NCBI GenBank assembly: GCA_965278995.1
Contig: OZ257136.1
Span: 2,852,001 to 2,916,000 of the forward strand
Origin: JADJYF01 sp965278995
Lineage (GTDB): Bacteria > Pseudomonadota > Gammaproteobacteria > Ga0077536
Length of the DNA stretch: 64,000 bases
Direction: 5' to 3'
Below the pieces are notes generated by a model. The model saw only the letters and a program-made list of their open reading frames with translations, was not told the DNA's origin and did no database searches. A program made the translations under genes and the position numbers. Of this stretch, positions 26,527 to 35,126 are shown piece after piece. Within the stretch, counting starts at the first letter, position 1, and the number at the start of each line of letters is the position of its first letter.

Positions 26527-27132
26527 TCAGACCGCCAACTTGCGGCGCGATGACCACAGGCCGACGATGGCAAGCGCCAGCAGACCAGCGGAGCCAGGCA
26601 CCGGCACAACGCTGGTCTCGTTCAAACGCAGGTCGTCAACCAGAAAATGATTGCCGAAACCGAGCAGCAACTCGTCGATCGCGCCGCTCTGCGCCGCGAA
26701 GAATTTGAACGAACCGTTCAGCCCGGTGGCCACACTCCATACTTCCACGCCGTTATTGAAACCGCTCAACGTACCGAACAACTGATCCGGCCCACCCGAC
26801 TCCGGTGGCAGGCTCCATACTTTCGCCCACAAGCCGTCAAACGTGAAGTCGGCACCGCCGTCGGCAGTGATGATGCCGATACCGCCATAGTTGTTCAGCA
26901 GCGTGAACTCGCCACTATGAGCGCCGAAAGGCCAGCTGGAGGAGCTGACCGTGTCAATCCAGTCGAGCCGGTTTTCGCCGCATGGACTGCAGGCGAAATT
27001 GAATCCGTAGTAGGAAGCCGGTATCGGCCCGACGGTGTTCGGACCTGATCCGGGAACGTCATCGAACGTGAGTATTGCAGCCTGCGTGTTGAGGGTCACG
27101 GCAGCAACTGCCAGCAGGAGTAAACGCTTCAT
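26527..27132 (-). CDS. Secreted protein with PEP-CTERM-type sorting tail
   Basis: A 201-residue exported protein: signal peptide (MKRLLLLAVAAVTLNTQA), a beta-rich body with ILTFDDVPG near the start and two cysteines (FACSPCGE), and a C-terminal tripartite tail VPVPGSAGLLALAIVGLW plus SSRRK. The body resembles the choice-of-anchor/extracellular carbohydrate-module-like proteins often carrying this tail. In other bacteria such tails are processed by exosortase; none is in this window. Function of the body is unknown. It is followed by a PEP-CTERM paralogue only at a distance and lies downstream of the NxxGxxxF-repeat gene on the same strand. Confidence 0.8.
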   Translation of the reverse strand: MKRLLLLAVAAVTLNTQAAILTFDDVPGSGPNTVGPIPASYYGFNFACSPCGENRLDWIDTVSSSSWPFGAHSGEFTLLNNYGGIGIITADGGADFTFDGLWAKVWSLPPESGGPDQLFGTLSGFNNGVEVWSVATGLNGSFKFFAAQSGAIDELLLGFGNHFLVDDLRLNETSVVPVPGSAGLLALAIVGLWSSRRKLAV

Positions 27133-27151
27133 CAGTGTCGGGCTCCATCAA

Positions 27152-27184
27152 AACTGCTTCCAGAAAAACTGGATGGGAGCAGTT
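27152..27184 (-). terminator. Hairpin terminator after the NxxGxxxF-repeat gene
   Basis: On the minus strand, AACTGCT and AGCAGTT form a seven-base-pair stem extended inside by TCCAG/TGGA, and the stem is followed by TTTT. It lies between the stop of the 852-residue gene at 27225 and the start of the next gene at 27132, as expected for an intrinsic terminator. Confidence 0.6.
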
Positions 27185-27224
27185 TAGCGCAAGTAAAACC
27201 CGATAGAATTACAGGCCACAAACG

Positions 27225-29783
27225 TTAACACTCAGGCCCGCAAGCACTGTTCGCGGCGGTGGCGGATCGACAGCTGTCGCGCGCGCTGACACTGCGCGCC
27301 CCCCGCCGCCGAACCAACAGGCCGGCGGCGCTCAGCAACAGCCACGCAGCCCCTGGCAACGGCACTGCCTGCACACTCAAGCGCAGACTGGTACCGTCCT
27401 GATTGAGCAGAAAGTTCAAGCCGTCGATGTCGGGCAGTACGACGGCAGTGAAACTGCCGAGCAGACTACCCGCTTCGAACAACAGGAAATCCTGGCCCGA
27501 CAACGCCGAAAAGCCGTCGATGAAGACGATGCTGAGTGTACCGCCCAGCGTCAGTTGTCCACCGACAGCCAAGCTGTCGTATTCGCTTCCGCGCGTAAGA
27601 CCGGCGATCTCGAGGATGGTCTCATTGCTCGCCTCGAGCACGGCGTCCCCGGCTATCTCCAGCAAGACCGGACTGCTGCCTGGCGACAGTCCGCCTGCAA
27701 ACAGACTCACACCGTTACCGTTGATACTGCCGTCGCCGGAATACTGACCGGCAAAGCGGATGTGGGCGGCGGCCTCGACCACGACCTCAGAACGATTGAC
27801 GAAGTTTCCGTTGACATCGAGCGCCTGCCCCGGCGTCACTTGCACCAGCCCATGGTTCTCGATATTGCCGGACAGCGTACCGCCACCTTCGAGGAGGCCG
27901 TTGTCGCCGACGTGCAGCCCTTCGATCGTGCCGAGGACGCCTGCGCCGAGCAGCAGGCGGACCTCGCCGTCACCGGTCCCAAGAGCCAGGGATTTCACGG
28001 TCACATCCGCTGCCGGACCTCGGATGAGCGTATCGTTCAGAGGGCTCAGTGTGACGTCATGGACAGCGCCCGGGTCCAGCCCGAAACGCCAGTTGGCGTT
28101 GTCATTCCATTCGTGTTCGAGAGCAGGGTCCGGGATAGTCTCACGCCAGAACAATTCCGGTGACCACGCATTGATTGCATGAATACCGCTTTCGTAAGTC
28201 ACTTCATAGGCGACGAGCCCGCTGTCGCTGAAACCGTTGGTTTGACCCTCCGGATCGTTGTTGAACGTAATATCGAAGACAATTTCGCCATTCAGAATAT
28301 CGCCTTCGCGGACGACCGTTGCGCGCTCGTTGCCGTCGGAGACCATCAGGATTTTTTGCAGCAGCGGGATCTCGCCTTCTTCCGTCTGTACGGTGCCGAT
28401 ATTGAGCTCGGCGATGAAAGCGGCCATGGCCGCATTGTTCAGCGCAGGATGCTCGAAAGACGCGAATATTCCGCTCTCGTAACTCTCACCGGTGCGGGCG
28501 ACATGCTCGACGGAATCAGGCGAGGCGACAAAGATGCCGAATGGGTTCTCGTCGTCGGTATCGAACAGTTCGACGCGAAACGCGACCTGCTCGTTGTCGT
28601 TCAGTGCCGGGCGCGGCATGGCGCCGTTGTTGTTCTCGGCAAAGCGACCGTAGCGGGCGTCACCGGACGGGACCAGATCACCTTCGCGGACCAGCGCCAT
28701 CAAATCGCCACCGGCACGCTTGAGAAAAATCGCGCTGTCATCGAGCGCGCTGCTGCCGGCGAGCGGGGTATCCGGCAGACCGTCCGTGTTACGGAGCAGT
28801 GCGCTGAACGCGACATCGCCATCGTTGTTGATGCGGAGCTGCGAAAACACGGCGAAATCTCCATCGCCGCCGGGGACATCATCGCCCTCCTCGGCCACCT
28901 GCGAAATCGCGGTGCTGTTATCGGCAACACGATAGACCGCAGTATCCGACAGCGCCGGCGCACCGGCGAGCGTAGCGGAAAAGACCATGCCACCGTCGTT
29001 GTTCATATGCGGCGAGAACACGCCACTCAAGTTGCTGCCGTTGACATTATCTCCTTCGCGCACGATTTCGACCGTGCCGTTCTGACTATCGCGACGAAAG
29101 ATGGCAGTGTCGTTTGCGGTACCGGCGGTGGTGTCGCTCAGCGCGGAAAAAAAGCCGACTTCGCCATGGGTCCCGACCCCGAACAGATTGATGCCACCGA
29201 GATCGCGATATGCGCCGTCGCCGTTCGGCACGTCCTCGCCTTCGGCGCCAGCCAGATGGTAGTTATCGCCGGGCGCGCCGGCATCCTCTTCGACGACAAT
29301 CGCCGTGTTGCCACCGGCCAGCCCGCTGCGCACCGGGAGTTCGAAGGCGACGGTATTGAACGTTCCTGTGACACCCTGCACGACGTCGATCTGCGGATCC
29401 TCGAGATAGACTGTCGTCAGAAACAAATCGCCGGCGGTCAATCCGGTGCCACTGGCATCGAGCTGGGAATCTTCACGCAGGATTTCCACAATCTGATTGA
29501 CTACCGCGCCAAACAGATCCGTCAGCTGAAAGCGATAGATGCCGCTGTTGTTCGTCGGCGCGACATTGGCACCGCTCTGCCGGGCATTGAACACGACTGC
29601 GCCGGTGTTGTTGACACTTGGCTCGAGAAAATCGCTGAAGTCGACTCCCACCGACCCGGCAGAATCGCCGAAGCGCGCGATTTCGAACGTGTTGTCCTCA
29701 GCCAGTCCGAGTGCCGGAAGGCTGAGCAGGGCCAGTCCGCAGGCTACCCGACGGCCCCTGATCGAATGCTCGCGGTCGGCCAT
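27225..29783 (-). CDS. Choice-of-anchor tandem-repeat (NxxGxxxF, DUF7453-like) secreted protein with VPLPA-type tail
   Basis: An 852-residue exported protein with signal peptide (RVACGLALLSLPALGLAED). The body carries many copies of an NxxGxxxF repeat, e.g. NNTGAVVFNAR, NNDGGMVFSATL and NNDGDVAFSALL, each within a beta-propeller-like unit with VREGD. After about residue 600 comes a stretch of beta-helix/autotransporter-like pattern, then the sorting tail VPLPGAAWLLLSAAGLLVRRR. About 25 further residues rich in Ser, Ala and Cys follow the basic cluster, which is unusual for this tail. The ATG at 29783 is preceded by GAGGGG. Likely a surface or matrix protein; no enzymatic function is evident. 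Confidence 0.82.
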   Translation of the reverse strand: MADREHSIRGRRVACGLALLSLPALGLAEDNTFEIARFGDSAGSVGVDFSDFLEPSVNNTGAVVFNARQSGANVAPTNNSGIYRFQLTDLFGAVVNQIVEILREDSQLDASGTGLTAGDLFLTTVYLEDPQIDVVQGVTGTFNTVAFELPVRSGLAGGNTAIVVEEDAGAPGDNYHLAGAEGEDVPNGDGAYRDLGGINLFGVGTHGEVGFFSALSDTTAGTANDTAIFRRDSQNGTVEIVREGDNVNGSNLSGVFSPHMNNDGGMVFSATLAGAPALSDTAVYRVADNSTAISQVAEEGDDVPGGDGDFAVFSQLRINNDGDVAFSALLRNTDGLPDTPLAGSSALDDSAIFLKRAGGDLMALVREGDLVPSGDARYGRFAENNNGAMPRPALNDNEQVAFRVELFDTDDENPFGIFVASPDSVEHVARTGESYESGIFASFEHPALNNAAMAAFIAELNIGTVQTEEGEIPLLQKILMVSDGNERATVVREGDILNGEIVFDITFNNDPEGQTNGFSDSGLVAYEVTYESGIHAINAWSPELFWRETIPDPALEHEWNDNANWRFGLDPGAVHDVTLSPLNDTLIRGPAADVTVKSLALGTGDGEVRLLLGAGVLGTIEGLHVGDNGLLEGGGTLSGNIENHGLVQVTPGQALDVNGNFVNRSEVVVEAAAHIRFAGQYSGDGSINGNGVSLFAGGLSPGSSPVLLEIAGDAVLEASNETILEIAGLTRGSEYDSLAVGGQLTLGGTLSIVFIDGFSALSGQDFLLFEAGSLLGSFTAVVLPDIDGLNFLLNQDGTSLRLSVQAVPLPGAAWLLLSAAGLLVRRRGARSVSARDSCRSATAANSACGPEC

Positions 29784-29997
29784 GGTGCATCCCCTCAACG
29801 CTGCTTTTGTGGTCGATAGCGTACGTCCTGAGGCCGCAACTGCGTAGTTGGAAATGCGGGCATAGCGCGCATTATCGCGCGCCGAAACCGAGGCAGGACA
29901 CGGCTGCCAACCCGCCGCTGGCGCCGTTCCCGACAAGGCTCGCGCCCCCGGCCGGCATCGCGCACAATGCCGGTCATTCAGGGCGAGGGGAAAGCAC

Positions 29998-31635
29998 ATG
30001 GTGGCAACGCATTTCGGTGCGATATGGGAGTCGATCGCCAAGGCCGTTCCGGAGGCCATTGCCGTCGCGCAAGGCCAGCGCCGGGTGAACTGGCACGATT
30101 ACGAACAAAATGCCGCACGCATTGCGCAATGCCTGCTCGACGCCGGCCTTGCCCCTCACGCCCGCGTCGGGCTGTACCTCTACAACGGACCGGAGTATTG
30201 CGAAGCGAATTTCGCGGCGTTGAAGATTCGCGGCGTGCCGATCAATATCAATTATCGTTATCTCGATCAGGAACTGGCTTACCTGCTCGACAACGCCGAT
30301 GTCGCGGCGCTGATCTATCACACCTCGCTCAGCGATCGCGTTGCGCGTGTCCGCCATCTCGTACCAGGTATGACCGTCCTGATCGAAGTCGACGATGGCC
30401 CGGCTGCTGATGGCACACTGCATGTCGACGGCGCGCTCGCCTATGCAACGATACAGACGACGGTCGCGCCGGCCGCACCTATCGCCCCACACGGCGATGA
30501 GCTCTACATGTTCTACACCGGCGGCACCACTGGAATGCCCAAAGGCGTGACTTACAGCTTGCGTGATTTCACCCATTTCTTCCTCGAATCCTACCCCACG
30601 ATGATCGGCCTGCAGCCTTTTGGCGGGCCAGCTGAGCTCGGCGCGAAAGCGCGCGAGATTGTCGATTCCGGCGTGGCCCTGGCGGCAATGTCGGCACCAC
30701 CGCTCATGCACGGCACCGGCAACTGGCTCGGTATGATGGCGCCGATGGCGCTCGGTGGCACCGCTGTATTGCTCGAGGGTCGTGGCCTGGACGCGGTCGA
30801 GCTATGGGATGCCGTTGAACGCGAACGCGTACAGCAGCTCATCATCGTCGGCGACGCTTTTGCGCGGCCGATGTTGCGCGCACTCGACGCCGCCCCCGGT
30901 CGCTGGGATCTCTCCTGTCTGCGCTTGATGTTGTCGTCGGGCGCAATGTGGTCGATGGAAGTGAAACAGGCGCTGCTTGCTCACCTGCCGACGATTGCGC
31001 TTGCCGATGTGCTCGGCTCGACTGAAGGGGGTATGGGCCAATCGATCATGACCCGCGATACACCGCCCGGTGAGACGGCAAAATTTGCTTTGCGACCAAC
31101 CACGCGCGTATTCACCGAGGACGGCCGCGAAGTGCAGCCAGGCTCGGGCGAAATCGGCATGGTCGCAAACGGCGGCCTGGTGCCGCTCTATTATCACAAG
31201 GATGCGGAAAAATCGGCGCGCACATTTCGCACCGTCGGTGGCCAGCGTTACTCGTTCCCCGGTGACATGGCGACTGTCGAGACGGATGGCTCGATCACGC
31301 TGCTTGGCCGCGGCTCGAACTGCATCAACACCGGCGGCGAGAAAGTCTTTCCGGAAGAAGTCGAAGAAATTCTGAAACAGCATCCTGCAGTCGAAGATGC
31401 CCTGGTCTTCGGCGAACCCGACGAGCAGTTCGGCAACCGCGTCGTCGGCGTCGCCTCGCTGGCACCGGGCAGCGTGGCGACTGCCGATGAAGTCATTCGA
31501 TTGGCGCGCGAACGGTTGTCGAGTTACAAATTGCCAAAGCGACTCGCCATCGTCGATCACGTACCCCGCGCGCCGAACGGCAAGGCCGATTATACGCGGG
31601 CGAAACAGTTGTTTGCCGCTGCCCTGGGCGGCTGA
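29998..31635 (+). CDS. Acyl-CoA synthetase (AMP-forming)
   Basis: A 545-residue member of the adenylate-forming superfamily, which activates a carboxylic acid to its CoA thioester through an acyl-AMP. Motifs in order: the P-loop-like FYTGGTTGMPKGVTY, the STEGGMG adenine-binding motif, the GRGSNCINTGGEKVFPEEVE hinge, and the C-terminal PNGKADY with the catalytic Lys. Length and order match fatty/aryl-acyl-CoA synthetases such as the FadD13/FadD-type enzymes of steroid and aromatic acid catabolism. The ATG follows GAGGGGAAA. Substrate is unresolved; the nearby amidohydrolase, P450 and cupin suggest a xenobiotic or terpenoid acid. Confidence 0.9.
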   Translation: MVATHFGAIWESIAKAVPEAIAVAQGQRRVNWHDYEQNAARIAQCLLDAGLAPHARVGLYLYNGPEYCEANFAALKIRGVPININYRYLDQELAYLLDNADVAALIYHTSLSDRVARVRHLVPGMTVLIEVDDGPAADGTLHVDGALAYATIQTTVAPAAPIAPHGDELYMFYTGGTTGMPKGVTYSLRDFTHFFLESYPTMIGLQPFGGPAELGAKAREIVDSGVALAAMSAPPLMHGTGNWLGMMAPMALGGTAVLLEGRGLDAVELWDAVERERVQQLIIVGDAFARPMLRALDAAPGRWDLSCLRLMLSSGAMWSMEVKQALLAHLPTIALADVLGSTEGGMGQSIMTRDTPPGETAKFALRPTTRVFTEDGREVQPGSGEIGMVANGGLVPLYYHKDAEKSARTFRTVGGQRYSFPGDMATVETDGSITLLGRGSNCINTGGEKVFPEEVEEILKQHPAVEDALVFGEPDEQFGNRVVGVASLAPGSVATADEVIRLARERLSSYKLPKRLAIVDHVPRAPNGKADYTRAKQLFAAALGG

Positions 31636-31641
31636 GAGCGA

Positions 31642-32808
31642 ATGAAGAAGCAGCGCGCGCCAGCAGGCACGCCGGCATTCGATATACCGCGTTTTTTGCG
31701 TGCCGACTGGCAACGCCGGCCGCGTTTACTCAAGCAGGCCTGGCCGCGCTGGCGCAACCCGCTGACACCCGATGAGCTGGCCGGCCTGGCCTGCGAATCC
31801 GAGGTCGAATCGCGACTGATCCTGCGCGAGCGTCGACGCTGGCAGCTCGAGCATGGTCCGTTCGCAGCGGCGCGTTTCGATACGCTACCGGCACGCCGCT
31901 GGACATTGCTGGTACAGGCGGTGGACCACTACGTACCCGCGGTTGCCGCGCTGCTCGAAACGTTTCGCTTCATCCCCGACTGGCGCCTCGATGACATCAT
32001 GGTGAGCTACGCCACCGATGGCGGCGGTGTCGGTCCGCATTTCGATCATTACGATGTCTTTCTGCTGCAGGGTCTCGGTCGGCGACGTTGGCGAGTTGGT
32101 CAGCGCTGCACCGGCGCAACGCCACTGCAGCCGCATGCCGATATCCGCCTGCTGGCCGAATTCCAACCTGCAGAGGAGTGGGTCCTCGATCCTGGCGACA
32201 TGCTTTATCTGCCACCAGGGTGGGCACACGATGGCGTCGCCATTGGCGATGACTGCATGACGTACTCCATCGGCTTGCGGGCACCGAGTCGGGCCGAACT
32301 CATCGGCCACTGGTGCGACGAAGTCATTGCCGGCCTCGACGAGGATGACCGCTATACAGATGCCGCCGGCCAGGAACACGCACCCCCTGGCGAGCTGACG
32401 CCGGCAACGCTGGCGCGCTTGCGAACGCTGGCCATGTCTGCGCTGAACGATGAAGCACGATTTGCCGACTGGTTCGGGCGCTACACGAGCGAACGCAAGT
32501 ATGCCGAAAGTGCCGAGCCTCCGACCCGCCGATTGAGCGCAACCCAGCTGGCGCGTGCATTGGTCCGCGGTGCGGTGCTGGCGCGTGTTGCATCAAGCCG
32601 CTATGCCTTCATTCGCCACGGCCGCGGCTTGGCGCTATACGTCGACGGCGAGCGCTACACCTGCGCCGGCCGGGCCGCCCAGCTTGCTTTGCGACTCTGC
32701 GGCCAGGGCGAGCGCGAGCTGCATGCGGCGGACGTTCCTGCCGGTCCGGCACTCGCGCTTGCCGCGACGCTTCATGCGCGAGGCGCATTGGCGCTGATTC
32801 GACCCTAG
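31642..32808 (+). CDS. roxA: Ribosomal protein L16 3-hydroxylase-like JmjC/cupin oxygenase (RoxA/YcfD)
   Basis: A 388-residue Fe(II)/2-oxoglutarate oxygenase of the bacterial ROX group; the E. coli YcfD enzyme hydroxylates an Arg of ribosomal protein L16. The JmjC core shows the iron ligands H133-x-D135 (GPHFDHYDVF) and H196 (PPGWAHDG), preceded by DDIMVSYATDGGGVG, and the C-terminal helical/winged region of the ROX family follows (with a variant FSGRYT-like FGRYTSERKY). It starts six bases after the acyl-CoA synthetase stop, so they share a transcript, but their roles need not be linked. Symbol given by family identity. Confidence 0.85.
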   Translation: MKKQRAPAGTPAFDIPRFLRADWQRRPRLLKQAWPRWRNPLTPDELAGLACESEVESRLILRERRRWQLEHGPFAAARFDTLPARRWTLLVQAVDHYVPAVAALLETFRFIPDWRLDDIMVSYATDGGGVGPHFDHYDVFLLQGLGRRRWRVGQRCTGATPLQPHADIRLLAEFQPAEEWVLDPGDMLYLPPGWAHDGVAIGDDCMTYSIGLRAPSRAELIGHWCDEVIAGLDEDDRYTDAAGQEHAPPGELTPATLARLRTLAMSALNDEARFADWFGRYTSERKYAESAEPPTRRLSATQLARALVRGAVLARVASSRYAFIRHGRGLALYVDGERYTCAGRAAQLALRLCGQGERELHAADVPAGPALALAATLHARGALALIRP

Positions 32809-32888
32809 CAACCTGACGACCGGTCGATTGCACGAGGGCGTCCTCGCATTAGACAATCCTAGTTACGCCATCGGCATAGGGTAATCCC

Positions 32889-33365
32889 ATGAACCAAGCA
32901 ACCTCGCCTGTCGCATTCGCGTCCGGCTACAAGACCGACGCCATCCAGTGGCAACGGATTGTCGGTACACCACGCTTCGACTATCCCATCGACTACTGGG
33001 TTGCCGTGCTAGGAGTACAACCGGAAATCGGCCGCATCGAGTTCCTGAGTAAATGGGAACCGAATTCCTATTGCCACTATCACCGCCATCTCGGCCCGAC
33101 CACGGTGCTGGTTCTCGAGGGCGAACATCACGTCATCGAAACCTCGGCCAACGAAACCGTGCACAAAGTGCGTCAGCCGGGTTTCTTTGCCACCAACCCG
33201 GGCGGCGACGTCCACATGGAATTCGGTGGTCCACAAGGCGCGGTCGTGTTTTTCAGCTGCCAGGCATTGGAAGGCGGCAAACTGTTCGATGTGCTGGCCA
33301 GTAATGGCAAGGTGCTGGTCACGGCGACCATCGACGACTTCGTCAGTGGCAAACTGAAAGGCTGA
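32889..33365 (+). CDS. Cupin-domain protein
   Basis: A 158-residue single-domain cupin. The metal-binding motif is seen in NSYCHYHRHLGPTTVLVLEGEH (His cluster plus the later Glu in LVLEGE), and a second cupin motif is suggested by NPGGDVHMEFGG. This resembles acetylacetone dioxygenase-like or ChrR-type single cupins that bind Fe or Zn. No substrate is implied. It precedes the amidohydrolase by 75 bases on the same strand and may belong to the same catabolic unit. Start ATG chosen; the upstream sequence shows only weak ribosome-binding similarity. Confidence 0.75.
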   Translation: MNQATSPVAFASGYKTDAIQWQRIVGTPRFDYPIDYWVAVLGVQPEIGRIEFLSKWEPNSYCHYHRHLGPTTVLVLEGEHHVIETSANETVHKVRQPGFFATNPGGDVHMEFGGPQGAVVFFSCQALEGGKLFDVLASNGKVLVTATIDDFVSGKLKG

Positions 33366-33440
33366 GTCCATCGTCGGCGGCATCGCCGGGGAGCTCGGTG
33401 AGGATAGTTGCGGGGAAATCGTGCGAGGGGAGTACAGCGC

Positions 33441-34592
33441 ATGTCTACCGAAGTCGATACCGCAGGCGCGATTGATGCCGATGGCCACATCCTCGAACCA
33501 CCGGATCTGTGGGAGAAATATCTCGAGCCACAGTATCGCAGTCGTGCCATCCGCATTCGAACGAATGCCGATGGCCTGGAATATCTGGAATACGACGGCA
33601 AACCGTCGCGCTTGATGCCGCCCGGATTTCCGGGTTCGCTCGGCGGCATGGGCGCACCGGATATCATCCCGTCGGCCGAACGCAGCTATGTTCGTTCTGC
33701 ACCTTTCGGCTCGATGGATCCGACTGAGCGCGTGCAGCGACTGGATCAGGAAGGACTGGCTAAAGCCGTGCTTTATCCGACACTCGGCATTCTGTGGGAG
33801 CCCGAAGTGCGCGACCCGGAAATCGCCGCCGCCTACACCCGCGCGTACAACCGCTGGATCATGGATTTCTGCAGCGATTCGGCCGGCCGTCTCGTGCCGA
33901 TAGCGCATATTTCGCTGTCGGACCCGGAACTGGCAGCGACAGAAACCGAACGCGCGCTAACGGCCGGCGCAAAGGGAATTTTCTTTCATCCCTTCACGTG
34001 GACGCGGAAATCCCCGGGCCATGGCGATTACGCGCGCATGTGGGCCATTGCGCAGGAACATGGCGTGCCGGTAGGCCTGCATCCGACCGTGGATCCGCCG
34101 TCACTGGATGTTCATCGACGATTCGATGCGCTGTCCCAGCGCGAGCCTTTCCAATTCACCTGGTATTTCGATGTCCTCGTCGCACAAGGCATGCAGCAGG
34201 CATTCGTGTCCTTGTTTCATTACCGCATTTTCGAGCGTTTCCCGACCATCAAAGTCGTAATACTCGAATCGCAGGCAGGCTGGGTCGGGCAGCTGATGGA
34301 TCGCATGGATGCCGTATCGCAGGGGCCTTTGATGCCGAAAGCGGGAATGAAAGAATTGCCAAGCGTCTATTTCAAGCGTCACTGTTATATATCGATCGAC
34401 CCGGACGAGCGCGCCATCGCCGGCGTGGTGCCGTTCATCGGCGACGACCGTTTTTTCTGGGCCTCGGATTTTCCGCATCCCGACCACACCGCGAACTACA
34501 TGCACGAACTGACCAATATGCTCGCGCCGTTGCCGGAAGTATCGCGCCGGCGAATTCTGTCGGAGAACGTGATCGAGGCATTCAGCCTGTAG
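33441..34592 (+). CDS. Amidohydrolase family 2 protein (ACMSD-like)
   Basis: A 383-residue TIM-barrel metallohydrolase of the amidohydrolase-2 group, whose members are decarboxylases or hydrolases acting on aromatic or cyclic substrates. The metal-binding DxH motif is DADGHILEP, further ligands are the His in GLHPT and the Asp in ASDFPHPD, and ESQAGWVGQLMDR is a typical late motif. Length is near that of proteins seen in steroid, aromatic and lignin-derived compound pathways. The start at 33441 is preceded by GAGGGGAG. Substrate is unknown; proximity to the acyl-CoA synthetase and P450 is suggestive only. Confidence 0.87.
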   Translation: MSTEVDTAGAIDADGHILEPPDLWEKYLEPQYRSRAIRIRTNADGLEYLEYDGKPSRLMPPGFPGSLGGMGAPDIIPSAERSYVRSAPFGSMDPTERVQRLDQEGLAKAVLYPTLGILWEPEVRDPEIAAAYTRAYNRWIMDFCSDSAGRLVPIAHISLSDPELAATETERALTAGAKGIFFHPFTWTRKSPGHGDYARMWAIAQEHGVPVGLHPTVDPPSLDVHRRFDALSQREPFQFTWYFDVLVAQGMQQAFVSLFHYRIFERFPTIKVVILESQAGWVGQLMDRMDAVSQGPLMPKAGMKELPSVYFKRHCYISIDPDERAIAGVVPFIGDDRFFWASDFPHPDHTANYMHELTNMLAPLPEVSRRRILSENVIEAFSL

Positions 34593-34610
34593 CGTCACGA
34601 GCCGGATGAA

Positions 34611-35048
34611 TTGAACTTGAGCCAACAAAAGCCGATCGAAGTCCGCGCGGCACTGTGGCCGCGTGACGCGCCGGTACTGGCGCACATCCGCCGCGAGGTA
34701 TTCGTCCTTGAGCAGGCCGTGCCAGAGGAACTCGAATGGGACGGTGAAGACGACACCGCCCGACACTGGCTCGCGCTGATCGACGGCGTCCCGGCAGGCA
34801 CCGTGCGCATGCTGGCGGATGGCCATATCGGCCGCATGGCCGTACTCGCCGCTCACCGCCAACTGGGCATCGGCTCGCGTCTGCTCACTGCCGCGATCGC
34901 CGATGCGCGGCAGCGTGCATTGATCGAGGTCTACCTGCACGCTCAAGTCCATGCGCTGCGTTTCTATTCTGCCCATGGTTTCGTTGCCGAGGGCGCCGAG
35001 TTCGTGGACGCCGGTATCCCGCATCGGGCGATGCGACTGCGATGCTGA
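34611..35048 (+). CDS. GNAT family N-acetyltransferase
   Basis: A 145-residue acetyltransferase with the GNAT fold: strand 4 GRMAVLAAHRQLGIGSRLL holds the acetyl-CoA pyrophosphate motif (RQLGIG), and the C-terminal motif LHAQVHALRFYSAHGFVAEG fits the ElaA/YjcF-like group. The likely start is TTG at 34611, since no ATG precedes the conserved N-terminus in frame; another TTG lies two codons later. The acceptor substrate is unknown. It is 18 bases after the amidohydrolase and could be co-transcribed. Confidence 0.8.
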   Translation: MNLSQQKPIEVRAALWPRDAPVLAHIRREVFVLEQAVPEELEWDGEDDTARHWLALIDGVPAGTVRMLADGHIGRMAVLAAHRQLGIGSRLLTAAIADARQRALIEVYLHAQVHALRFYSAHGFVAEGAEFVDAGIPHRAMRLRC

Positions 35049-35126
35049 AGTTCGCCTGAGCCGATAGCACGCGCGGCTCCTGCTCGCGCTGGTCATGACG
35101 GCGGCCAGGCTGCTATCGTCGGCTGC

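Noticed and set aside
28179..29819. Long plus-strand open frame (546 codons)
   Set aside because: It lies antisense to the NxxGxxxF-repeat gene, which has a signal peptide, repeats and sorting tail; the antisense product has no family pattern and is a GC-skew shadow.
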